The position numbers and the translations under genes were made by a program. DNA of 39,950 bases from an uncultured Opitutia bacterium (GTDB taxonomy: Bacteria; Verrucomicrobiota; Verrucomicrobiia; Opitutales; CAJWYM01). The DNA is taken from assembly GCA_913049555.1 (NCBI GenBank), contig CAJWYM010000035.1, positions 1 through 39,950 of the forward strand, read 5' to 3'. Position 1 is the stretch's first letter, and each line of letters starts with the position of its first letter. Shown here in pieces: positions 15,346-22,716 of the stretch. A model generated the notes under the pieces. The model worked only from the letters and a program-made list of their open reading frames with translations. It was not told the origin of the DNA and made no database searches.

Positions 15346-15797
15346 GCGGTTGTTCCTTGCTCAGCGGCTTCAGTCAAAGAGAACCTTGCAGAGTATTTAT
15401 CGTGATTATTGATAATAATCTGCTTACCTCTGCGAGTTCTTCTATTAATAACGAGGGGTCCAACTAAATTTGCAGTGATGTGTTCCCCTTTTTCAGTATT
15501 TCCAAGAGTGACAATATTGAGAATGAACGGAATTTCATCTTCGATAATTTCTAGGTATTCAACATCAGCATCCGGAATTTCTATGATGTAATCAGGAATA
15601 ATGCCATTGGGTTCCAATACAACAAATGCCATACCTTCTGGATGAAGTTCGCGAAGCCACATGAATGGCAATTCCTCTTGATCAAAAACGATTTCCATCT
15701 CCGTAAGATCTGGAAAGCCAAAAAGCCCTTGGGGGAGCTTAAAAACACTGTTTGTGTCTTGAACTTCTGCTTGTTTTAATTGTGCGTCGTATTGCAT
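15339..15797 (-). CDS. fliW: Flagellar assembly factor FliW, CsrA antagonist
   Basis: FliW binds CsrA and, when released by flagellin export, restores or blocks flagellin translation. The 152 aa product shows [11 protein letters not shown] near residues 21-31, then [20 protein letters not shown] and later [20 protein letters not shown] with [19 protein letters not shown], all typical. I chose the ATG at 15797 because it places GLFGF at residues 24-28, matching the position of the GIPGF motif in Bacillus FliW. A TTG at 15818 would add 7 residues and overlap flgL. No good Shine-Dalgarno supports either. Confidence 0.92.
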   Translation of the reverse strand: MQYDAQLKQAEVQDTNSVFKLPQGLFGFPDLTEMEIVFDQEELPFMWLRELHPEGMAFVVLEPNGIIPDYIIEIPDADVEYLEIIEDEIPFILNIVTLGNTEKGEHITANLVGPLVINRRTRRGKQIIINNHDKYSARFSLTEAAEQGTTAC

Positions 15798-15804
15798 AAA
15801 TGTT

Positions 15805-17346
15805 TTAAATGTAATCAAGTAATGAGTTGCCTAAAAGCCCAGAAGAGGTCTGAAGGGCAACTGTGTAAGCAGTTTGAGCCCGTGTAAGTTTAATCATTGC
15901 TTCCGCAAGATCAATATCCACATCGTTCGAGATTTGTTGTTCTTTTTGTAAAAATAATTGGGATTCGAAATCGGAACTTGATTTGACCCTCAACTGTTTT
16001 CCACTGAGTTCAGCCAATTGTCCTAAAACGTCGTCTTCATAATTTTGTAAGCTACTTTCAATACTAATCATGCTCTCCGGAACTTTGCTGTTGTCACCAT
16101 CCAATGCATTTCTCAAATCCATTAAATTTTTAATTGCGGAAACAAAGGTTGAATTGTTATTGGAATCCAAATGTGCGGATATTTTTGAATCATTGCCTAT
16201 GTAAAATTCCGCAGAATTTGTGTTTCCATCATAACTAACAGCAGCAATTCTATCTTCAGTTGTTATTGTGACACTCGCGCTTGAGTAGTTGCTTCCTGTA
16301 GAATCCACTATAATTTCTGCAAGGCTTCCGCTGATTTGGGAGTTAGCAATCGCCCCGGAACCGGCGGTTGAGCTGAATGAAATTGTAGGAGGGGTATCAT
16401 ACCCCTTGCCGGCGGTCGTTACACTCAGAGCACTGATTATACCGCTAGTATTTCCACTAGCAGAAACCGTTGAAATGGAAACAGAGGCTGTTTGAGCATC
16501 CGAGAGAACATGCTGCCAATTGACTGAACCATCTGTAGCCTCCCCCGAAGTGTGAGATAAAGTCGTAGAACCGGAGGTGCCCGCTTGAGTGGCGCGGTAG
16601 ATGTTGGTCCCCACCATTACTCTATCTCCAACACTGTAGGAGGACGATGCCGTCCATGCAGCTGCAGGTGGCGAAACAGAAACAGTGTCAGTGGTTGCAT
16701 ACCCGCTTCCTCCATTAATCAAATGAAACGTAGGCACACCATTGATAACAGCGGTTGCGGATGCACCACTTCCTACTCCAGCGTTGTCGGCTATCGTCAC
16801 TTTTGGGGGAAGATTGTAATTCGTTCCAGCACTACTAAGACTGATAGCAGTGACGGCACTGCTTACCGTTGAAGCGGAAGCGACAGCACCAGAACCAGAT
16901 TCAGTAGTTTTTACAAATGGTTTTGTACCGGTTTTAGTTCCCGCAAATAGAAAATTTCCCTGAAAAGATGCGTTGGATCGATTGACTGCCTCCTCTAACA
17001 ATTGATCTACTTCTTCTACATAAGCTGAGTAAGAATTTTGGTTCACGCCAGAAGCACCAATTCTAGCTATCTCCATAGCCCGAACATTCAATTCCTGCAG
17101 TTTTTCTAAATTCAGAATACTTGCATTGATGATGTCCTCTGCGTGTCCGTTGTTTCTCCTGTACTGGATGAGTTCTCTCTTTTCAGACTCTAACTTTGTG
17201 ACTCGCCCAAATTTAACACCGTCATCTGAAGGTTTTGTTATTTTCTGATTGGTAGCGACTTGCTCCTGTGCTTCAAGCTGGGCTTTTTGAGCATCTTGAA
17301 TGTTGCGAAGTAGTTTGTCGGTAAGATTTATATTTGTAACTCTCAT
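15805..17346 (-). CDS. flgL: Hook-filament junction protein FlgL with a large central insertion
   Basis: FlgL joins hook and filament. The N-terminal D0/D1 part (residues 1-145) is typical: MRVTNINLTDKLL, KITKPSDDG, and the FlgL-specific FQGNFLFAGTKTGTKPF. The C-terminal D1/D0 part (about 367-513) has AVSYDGNTNSAEFYIG, DIDLAEAMIKL and the ending GLLGNSLLDYI. Between them lie about 215 extra residues, making the protein 513 aa instead of about 300. The insert holds two related Gly/Ser/Thr-rich units with a GxxY..pP pattern, flanking a module with YSVGDRVMVGTNIYRATQAG and DGSVNWQHV, which looks like segments of phage tail and carbohydrate-binding proteins. It probably forms a surface-exposed domain. 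Flagellin is a less likely alternative. Confidence 0.88.
   Translation of the reverse strand: MRVTNINLTDKLLRNIQDAQKAQLEAQEQVATNQKITKPSDDGVKFGRVTKLESEKRELIQYRRNNGHAEDIINASILNLEKLQELNVRAMEIARIGASGVNQNSYSAYVEEVDQLLEEAVNRSNASFQGNFLFAGTKTGTKPFVKTTESGSGAVASASTVSSAVTAISLSSAGTNYNLPPKVTIADNAGVGSGASATAVINGVPTFHLINGGSGYATTDTVSVSPPAAAWTASSSYSVGDRVMVGTNIYRATQAGTSGSTTLSHTSGEATDGSVNWQHVLSDAQTASVSISTVSASGNTSGIISALSVTTAGKGYDTPPTISFSSTAGSGAIANSQISGSLAEIIVDSTGSNYSSASVTITTEDRIAAVSYDGNTNSAEFYIGNDSKISAHLDSNNNSTFVSAIKNLMDLRNALDGDNSKVPESMISIESSLQNYEDDVLGQLAELSGKQLRVKSSSDFESQLFLQKEQQISNDVDIDLAEAMIKLTRAQTAYTVALQTSSGLLGNSLLDYI
16249..16899 (-). other. Region encoding the inserted phage-tail-like domain of FlgL
   Basis: These bases code for FlgL residues of about 150-366. 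Unit 1 (about 168-227) and unit 2 (about 307-362) share the pattern GxxYxxPPxxxxxxxxxGSGA, followed by a second GSxY strand. The module between them (about 230-280) has W, SYSVGD, IYRATQAGTSGS and DGSVNW. Composition is Gly/Ser/Thr-rich, unlike the helical ends of the protein. Confidence 0.7.
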
Positions 17347-17395
17347 AGGATAATCATTCTCTTTTCATTTGAGGGTTTCTTGGTAATGATGTCCC

Positions 17396-17896
17396 TTATA
17401 CGTTGGCTTCTACAGAAACTCCCTTGGAAGCCACTCGTCCCTTTCGATCATAAGTTGCTATTCTATTCTGGGGATTGGCATTGCGTAACACTTGGTCTGT
17501 GACTTCAGACATTTTAACCAGCAATTGTTGATTTTGATTTAATTTTGTCTTAGCAAATTTAATCAAGTCGTTGATTTCCGAAATAATTCCCTCAAACATG
17601 GGTTTGCTGTTGGTTGGAAATACATTCAACATTTCACTCAGTGTGCTTGCTTGGTTTTTACCAGCTTCAATAGCAAGTTGGGTCACAAGTCTTTGCCTAT
17701 TTGTTAAGATTTTTTGGTTCATTTCTATCTGTGATTCAACCGATTTATTCAAGTCCATCAAATCATTGGGTTCACGGGCTAGGATCTTTTTTTGTTGTTC
17801 TACCAGCAAACCCACTAAACCCCCATATTCTTGAAGTTCACTTCTCAAGACTTCTAATAAGGTTTCCCATGGATATGATTCCAAATTGCTGTTCAT
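17396..17896 (-). CDS. flgN: FlgN-like flagellar export chaperone
   Basis: FlgN-type chaperones escort the hook-junction proteins FlgK and FlgL to the export gate. The 166 aa product is almost entirely helical and coiled-coil-like (WETLLEVLRSELQEYGGLVG, LVEQQKKILAREPNDLMDLN) and ends in a short basic tail. The heptad-type helix followed by LVEQQKKIL and LMDLNKSVESQIE resembles the FlgN family, and it lies directly upstream of flgL. Sequence identity to known members cannot be judged by eye, so position carries much weight. The reading frame extends upstream to 18025, but that would run far into flgJ; the ATG at 17896, one base after the flgJ stop, is preferred (17914 is possible). Confidence 0.75.
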   Translation of the reverse strand: MNSNLESYPWETLLEVLRSELQEYGGLVGLLVEQQKKILAREPNDLMDLNKSVESQIEMNQKILTNRQRLVTQLAIEAGKNQASTLSEMLNVFPTNSKPMFEGIISEINDLIKFAKTKLNQNQQLLVKMSEVTDQVLRNANPQNRIATYDRKGRVASKGVSVEANV

Positions 17897-17897
17897 G

Positions 17898-18233
17898 TTA
17901 TTTAATTTTACCATTTTCCGTTTTGGTTTGAAGTTGAACTTGAAGTGCATGAGCGAATCCAAATGAACTGGATTGAGTAATATTATCAGCCAGCGCATCT
18001 GTAAATAAAGAGCGATACATGGCATGTTTTGCCGTGTTTTCTCCTAGAATTCCTTTAAAAATCGGTTTGAGTCCATCTTCCAAATACTGTTTTACTAAAA
18101 CCGTTTCAAATTGTCGGGACATTTCAGCAATCTTTTCATCAGCAGTGATTCCTTTGGCATGAATCATTTCTCGCAGAGCGGTAGTGTCCGATGCGATTGC
18201 GGTTGTGTTCGTGGATGCGATTCCAATACTCAT
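17898..18233 (-). CDS. flgJ: Rod-binding protein, FlgJ N-terminal domain only
   Basis: This 111 aa protein corresponds to the rod-capping domain of FlgJ. The family pattern is visible at ADEKIAEMSRQFETVLVKQY (residues 31-50), then KHAMYRSLFTDALADNITQS and SFGFAHALQVQL near the end. The peptidoglycan hydrolase domain that follows in enterobacterial FlgJ is missing, as in many non-enterobacterial species where a separate enzyme opens the wall. It lies between flgI and flgN, 9 nt after flgI. Confidence 0.87.
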   Translation of the reverse strand: MSIGIASTNTTAIASDTTALREMIHAKGITADEKIAEMSRQFETVLVKQYLEDGLKPIFKGILGENTAKHAMYRSLFTDALADNITQSSSFGFAHALQVQLQTKTENGKIK

Positions 18234-18242
18234 GATACAGTT

Positions 18243-19586
18243 TTAGTTGATGATTAAGTCTGCTTGAATTGCTTTAGCGTTCCGTAGTGATTGCAAAATA
18301 GAAGCCATTTCACGCGTAGTAACACCTAAAGAATTTAAAGCTGAAGTCAGTCTTTCCAAGGTGGGGTAATCATTGATGACTCGAAATTCACCTTTGCCCT
18401 CCGTCACATCTACAGAGGATTCTTTGGTAACTACAGTTCGAGCGCCTCCGCCTTGATCATCCCCTGTAGCTAACGTAGATGCAATTACATCCCCAGATAG
18501 AATCAAACTCCCTTGATTGTCTTTGATTAAATTTCCAGCCAAGTCATACAAAGGAATACTTGGGGAATCGCTTTGCACAACATTTTTTACAAAAATGGTT
18601 TGGCCCGCTTCGTCGAAAATGGGGCTGCTTGTTTTAGTGTTTATTAAAATGGCAGTATTCGAAGCTGCATTAGAAGTTCCTGTAGTGAAAGGGTTGGGTT
18701 GATTGACTTGAATGTCAGGATCAATTTTAATAGAGAGTGCACCGTGACTGATTGCAACTTTTGAAATACGAACGGTTTCGGTAGCAACGATTGTACCTGT
18801 TCTCTCGTTGATGATTATCTTAGCCTTCGTGTCCGGCATAATTTCTAGATTTCCAATAGCTGCTTGGAAATTGGTAGGTTGATTTTCGAAACCTCTTGGG
18901 AGTCGGACTCTCACAGATGCAACATCAATTGCCCTTGCACTTTCTGGAAAAAGTTTATTAATTTCATCCGCTATTCGAACCGCTGAAGTAGCATCATGAT
19001 TTGTAAGAAGTAATTCCAGATGATTGTGTTTGACAACATTAGCAGGAATTTCTCTCTCAACGATTGCCCCATTCGATACAATTCCAACCGTAGGGTGATT
19101 TTTCTGAACGGAAGCGTCTCCTTCGCCACCCCCTCCAAGAAGGAAACCACCTACCGCAATAGGACCTTGAGCGACTGCATAAACCTTGCCATCAGCTCCG
19201 AGTAAAGCAGCTTGTTGAAGCACTCCCCCTTGTAGGGAGGCCGCATCTCCCATAGAAGAAACGTGAACATCGATTCTGGATCCCTCTTTCGCAAATGCTG
19301 GGATGTTTGAAGTGATCATGACCGCGGCAACGTTTTTAGCTTTATCCGCTTTGTCAACATTGATGCCCAGTCGCTTTAAAGAGTTAAGAATTGCCGCTTC
19401 TGTATAGTCAATCCTACCATCTCCTTGACCTGCTAATCCGGTAACAATCCCGTATCCACGGAGTTGATTGTCTCGAGCTCCTTTGTAGTTTGTAATATCT
19501 TTGATACGAGCACCAAAACAAGGGAATACAAGGTAAGTAACAAAAGCTACACCCAATAAAGATTTTAAAAAAAGTTTAATATTCAT
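18243..19586 (-). CDS. flgI: Flagellar P-ring protein FlgI (extended)
   Basis: FlgI forms the periplasmic P-ring around the rod. A signal peptide covers about residues 1-25, followed by the signature ARIKDITNYKGARDNQLRGY and GIVTGLAGQGD. Further family elements are GIVSNGAIVEREIP and, at the C-terminus, LTSALNSLGVTTREMASILQ with ending AIQADLIIN. The protein is 447 aa against about 365 usually. Most of the extra length lies shortly before the C-terminal helices, in the stretch from SSPIFDEAGQTIFVKN to GGGARTVVTKESSVDV. It is 12 nt from flgH and 9 nt from flgJ, so clearly in the same operon. Confidence 0.95.
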   Translation of the reverse strand: MNIKLFLKSLLGVAFVTYLVFPCFGARIKDITNYKGARDNQLRGYGIVTGLAGQGDGRIDYTEAAILNSLKRLGINVDKADKAKNVAAVMITSNIPAFAKEGSRIDVHVSSMGDAASLQGGVLQQAALLGADGKVYAVAQGPIAVGGFLLGGGGEGDASVQKNHPTVGIVSNGAIVEREIPANVVKHNHLELLLTNHDATSAVRIADEINKLFPESARAIDVASVRVRLPRGFENQPTNFQAAIGNLEIMPDTKAKIIINERTGTIVATETVRISKVAISHGALSIKIDPDIQVNQPNPFTTGTSNAASNTAILINTKTSSPIFDEAGQTIFVKNVVQSDSPSIPLYDLAGNLIKDNQGSLILSGDVIASTLATGDDQGGGARTVVTKESSVDVTEGKGEFRVINDYPTLERLTSALNSLGVTTREMASILQSLRNAKAIQADLIIN

Positions 19587-19598
19587 TTTTAACTAATT

Positions 19599-20273
19599 CT
19601 AGAAAGGCCAAAGGAAGCGAGACGCACGGGTTAACCAACCGTCTTTTTGATTTTGAGTTAAATTTCCCTCTGGGATAAATTCTATCTGTGCATTCGCGAT
19701 GTATTGAGAATAAATAGTATTTAAAAGTTGTCTGTCTACACCCCCTGCGGCGGACCTTCCAATGTCATAAGAACGGATGATACCTCTCATAATTCCATAC
19801 TGAGTCTCCCCAGCAACAGAGGTGACCCTCCTTCCTTCAATGACAAGATTGCCATTGGGGAGAACATCTACGACTAAGACACTTGCTTTAGAATCGGACA
19901 ATTCAAATCCGTTGCTCAAAGTTCCGTCCGCTGAAACACTCTGTTTGGTGGTAATATCAGTCTCAGGAAGGCTTCCGTTATGGCTTCCAAGTCCGCTTGT
20001 AGTCACAGGAAAAAGAAACTTGTTTACTGCATTTTGAATCGTTGTATCTCTTTTAGAAGTATTACTTGCAGTCGCACTGACCGAAACTTTTTCACTATTT
20101 ATAACGGTTACAATGTCTCCTACTTGAGTTGCCTGAATATCTGAAAACTGAGAGGACTCGGAGTTTTCCACACGCAACCACAAAGAGTCGGCTGATAGAT
20201 TCGTCCCTAGAAATAGGGTGATCGCAACGACTTGAGTGACTGTTTTAAAAAAATACTTTTGCTGAATTTTCAT
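19599..20273 (-). CDS. flgH: Flagellar L-ring protein FlgH without lipobox
   Basis: FlgH forms the outer-membrane L-ring. The 224 aa product has a hydrophobic signal segment and then the family signature SLWLRVENSESSQFSDIQAT with QVGDIVTVINSEKVSVSATA; later come VLPNGNLVIEGRRVTSVAGE and GIIRSYDIG, and the ending WLTRASRFLWPF. Usual FlgH proteins are lipoproteins with a Cys at the signal cleavage site. Here the signal ends FLGTNLSADSLW and contains no cysteine. I chose the ATG at 20273 because it starts the signal peptide; the frame is open to 20357 but that part would lie deep inside flgA. It overlaps flgA by 29 nt. Confidence 0.92.
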   Translation of the reverse strand: MKIQQKYFFKTVTQVVAITLFLGTNLSADSLWLRVENSESSQFSDIQATQVGDIVTVINSEKVSVSATASNTSKRDTTIQNAVNKFLFPVTTSGLGSHNGSLPETDITTKQSVSADGTLSNGFELSDSKASVLVVDVLPNGNLVIEGRRVTSVAGETQYGIMRGIIRSYDIGRSAAGGVDRQLLNTIYSQYIANAQIEFIPEGNLTQNQKDGWLTRASRFLWPF

Positions 20274-21048
20274 TAATAACCTGTGCTTGAAAATCTTTTT
20301 TTGATTTAATATTTCGTATTGTAATGAGCTCTCCCTTGGAACCATCTTGCATTGCAAGTCCTTTGGTGGAGATTCTGAGAGATCCCTCTCTTGCTAATAC
20401 ATCGACAATCTGACCTTTTCGGATCATGGGTGTGGCTCGGACGTTTTTCCAATAAAGAGGGTAGTCCATGTTGATCGTTTGATAAATTTCAAGCTTTTCG
20501 ATATCTTCTGTGGCGAGAATCAGTGGATTTTGATGCTTTAAGGCATTGACGGTAACGACGTTTACATCTCCTCTTTGGATGCTCTCACCCCTCTTGATTG
20601 GCCTGGCCAGCTGAAACGCTTCTACCCAAAGCTCTGCTTGCACAGGAATTTGCCAATTTCCAACTAATTGCGATCCAGAATTGAGTCTGAAATGAACAAC
20701 CATTCTGGAAGCAATCTTATTGGGGGTGACATTGATCAATCGAACAGACCATTGATCGTTTTCTATTGGAATAGGTTTCCAGTTTCTATCCGGTCTCAAT
20801 GTCAAATCACCAGACTTTTGAAAACGACTTAAAATGATAGATTGTAGACGCTCTATAATTTGGTTTTGAAAAACATAACCCTTTTGATTGCGAGTGTCTT
20901 TCAGTTTAGATTTACCATAAGAATCGTTTGAATAACTGGATCGATCCTTCATCGGAGCAAGCAAGCTGTCTATGTCACCATGTGCAATCATACAGAATAC
21001 CAGAAGAAAGCAAGAGTAGATAGTAACTTGTTTTGCACGGATGAACAT
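20245..21048 (-). CDS. flgA: P-ring assembly chaperone FlgA
   Basis: FlgA is a periplasmic chaperone for P-ring assembly. The product is 267 aa with a signal peptide (about residues 1-24, YSCFLLVFCMIAHG). A divergent N-terminal domain is followed by the SAF/ChapFlgA region: LARPIKRGESIQRGDVNVVT, later ATPMIRKGQIVDVLAREGSL, KGLAMQDGSKGELITIRNI and VINENSAKVFF. These C-terminal motifs are typical. It lies between flgG (8 nt gap) and flgH (29 nt overlap). Confidence 0.9.
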   Translation of the reverse strand: MFIRAKQVTIYSCFLLVFCMIAHGDIDSLLAPMKDRSSYSNDSYGKSKLKDTRNQKGYVFQNQIIERLQSIILSRFQKSGDLTLRPDRNWKPIPIENDQWSVRLINVTPNKIASRMVVHFRLNSGSQLVGNWQIPVQAELWVEAFQLARPIKRGESIQRGDVNVVTVNALKHQNPLILATEDIEKLEIYQTINMDYPLYWKNVRATPMIRKGQIVDVLAREGSLRISTKGLAMQDGSKGELITIRNIKSKKDFQAQVINENSAKVFF

Positions 21049-21056
21049 TCTAGTTC

Positions 21057-21839
21057 TTATCTTTTCAGACCGCCTACTTGACGTAACATTTCGTCCGAAG
21101 TTTGGATGGATTTGGAGTTGATCTCATAGGCTCTCTGCGCAGTGATCATATTAACCATTTCTTCCACCACGTTCACATTGGACATCTCCAAAAACCCCTG
21201 TTGAATCGCCCCGAATCCATTGGCAGCAGGATTTCCCAATTCAGGGGCTCCGCTGGCGTCTGTTTCCGTTAAAAGATTGCCACCAATACTTTTCAGTCCA
21301 CTCGGGTTGTTAAAGCGAGCCAATTGGAGTTGTCCTGCTTGCTGTGAACCACCTGGAGTTTCAACGGTCACCACACCAGATGCAGAAATAAAAATATTTG
21401 TTGCAGTTGGGTCGATTTGAATAGCTTGAGTCAAGGGGAGTCCATCGCTGGTTGTCAGTGCCCCGTTCGGTCCTACTTTGAAAGCGCCGTCTCTTGTGTA
21501 GGCATTGGTTCCGTCTGTTCTTTGAACTTCAAAAAACCCTCTTCCGTCAAGAGCGAGGTCTAAATTATCGCCAGTTTGAGTCATTTTTCCCTGAGTATGA
21601 ACACGGGCTGTGGATACAACTTTCACCCCGTTTCCAAACTCAATTCCAGTGGGTAAAACGTTGCCTGCTCCAGTCTCGCCACCAGCGGATCTTGGGGTGT
21701 GATAAAGTAGGTCTTGAAATTCAGTATTGCTTCTTTTGAAACCGGTTGTATTCACATTTGCGATATTGTTAGAGATCACATTTAAATTCATTTGCTGGGC
21801 TTCCATCCCTGTCGCACCGGAGAATAATGATAAGTTCAT
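21057..21839 (-). CDS. flgG: Flagellar distal rod protein FlgG
   Basis: FlgG builds the distal rod. At 260 aa it has exactly the usual length. The N-terminal motif is SNNIANVNTTGFKRSNTEFQ (about residues 23-42), the core has LDLALDGRGFFEVQ and AYTRDGAFKVGPNGALTTSD, and the C-terminus has GFLEMSNVNVVEEMVNMITA followed by QRAYEINSKSIQTSDEML, the FlgG hallmark. A moderate Shine-Dalgarno (AAGGAAAG) precedes the ATG. It lies 39 nt after flgF. Confidence 0.96.
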   Translation of the reverse strand: MNLSLFSGATGMEAQQMNLNVISNNIANVNTTGFKRSNTEFQDLLYHTPRSAGGETGAGNVLPTGIEFGNGVKVVSTARVHTQGKMTQTGDNLDLALDGRGFFEVQRTDGTNAYTRDGAFKVGPNGALTTSDGLPLTQAIQIDPTATNIFISASGVVTVETPGGSQQAGQLQLARFNNPSGLKSIGGNLLTETDASGAPELGNPAANGFGAIQQGFLEMSNVNVVEEMVNMITAQRAYEINSKSIQTSDEMLRQVGGLKR

Positions 21840-21878
21840 AGTTTTTCTTTCCTTAGTTGATTTTTAAAGTGGTATTAA

Positions 21879-22637
21879 TTACCGAGTGGATCCGAGTGTA
21901 TTGATCGCTTTATTCATTAAAGAATCCATGGCTTGAATTACTTTCGTATTTACTTCGTAGGCCCGACTGACTTGTATCATATTGACCATCTCTTTAATAG
22001 GCTTAACATTACTGTTCTCTACAAACCCCTGAAGGACTTGGATTGTTCCCTCTTCCACAGGATTGGGTCTAGCTTCTTCATCTTTAGCGACAAATCCACC
22101 ATCGACCTTTGTTAAATTTTCAGCAGGGTTTTCAAAAAAGACTACTTTAAGCTCTCCTAGGGGAGTTGTTCCTTGCAAAACTGCTCCGTTTCTATCAATG
22201 GATATTTCTCCTTCGCCTGGGATTGTTTGGACAGAACCATTCGTGCTTTGCACAGGATGCCCAGCATTGTTTACAAGAATCCCCTCGTTGTTTATGATAA
22301 ACTTGCCATTGCGAGTATAGATGGCATCTCCCTCCATTGTATTCAGCACAAAGAATCCATTCCCCCTTAGGGCAACGTCACTTGGACTGTTGGTTTGGAT
22401 AACCTCACCTTGACTAAAATTCAATTGACCTTTAAGGGTAGCGAAAGAGGCTGGCATCTCATTGCTCAAAGCACTTCCAGTTACTTTAGGGTAAACGCCT
22501 GCTTCTACTGCTTCGTAACTGACTTCTGTTTTTTTAAAGCCGGGAACATTACTCGCAGAAATGTTGCTTGAGATAATGTCTTGGTAATTTTGTAGGCTCT
22601 CGAGAGCGCTTGCACTTTGATAAATTCCTATATCCAC
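21879..22637 (-). CDS. flgF: Flagellar proximal/distal rod protein FlgF (GTG start)
   Basis: FlgF is a rod protein. The core has VALRGNGFFVLNTMEGDAIY and TRNGKFIINNEGILVNNAGH; the C-terminus has VENSNVKPIKEMVNMIQVSR and AYEVNTKVIQAMD. The frame is open to a TTG at 22703, but starting with GTG at 22637 gives MDIGIYQSASALESLQ, matching the usual FlgF start (M.rgiY.a), and a length of 252 aa, close to the 251 of E. coli. The region upstream of GTG would otherwise add a non-homologous hydrophobic leader. It is the first gene of the minus-strand flagellar block, divergent from the nitrilase gene. Confidence 0.9.
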   Translation of the reverse strand: MDIGIYQSASALESLQNYQDIISSNISASNVPGFKKTEVSYEAVEAGVYPKVTGSALSNEMPASFATLKGQLNFSQGEVIQTNSPSDVALRGNGFFVLNTMEGDAIYTRNGKFIINNEGILVNNAGHPVQSTNGSVQTIPGEGEISIDRNGAVLQGTTPLGELKVVFFENPAENLTKVDGGFVAKDEEARPNPVEEGTIQVLQGFVENSNVKPIKEMVNMIQVSRAYEVNTKVIQAMDSLMNKAINTLGSTR

Positions 22638-22649
22638 AATTGATGTGAT

Positions 22650-22665
22650 AGCAATTAAAATGCCA
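22650..22665 (-). promoter_or_regulatory. Possible sigma-54 promoter upstream of flgF
   Basis: On the minus strand the sequence TGGCATTTTAATTGCT matches the -24/-12 consensus (TGGCAC-N5-TTGCW) at 9 of the conserved positions with exact GG-GC spacing. Transcription would start at about 22639, only 2 nt before the proposed GTG, giving a nearly leaderless mRNA. This closeness, and the lack of other such sites in the window, keep confidence low. Confidence 0.3.
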
Positions 22666-22716
22666 ATTTTGTTTTCTTTCTTTCTATCTTTTGCCAATTC
22701 CAATAGAAGTTAAGTT

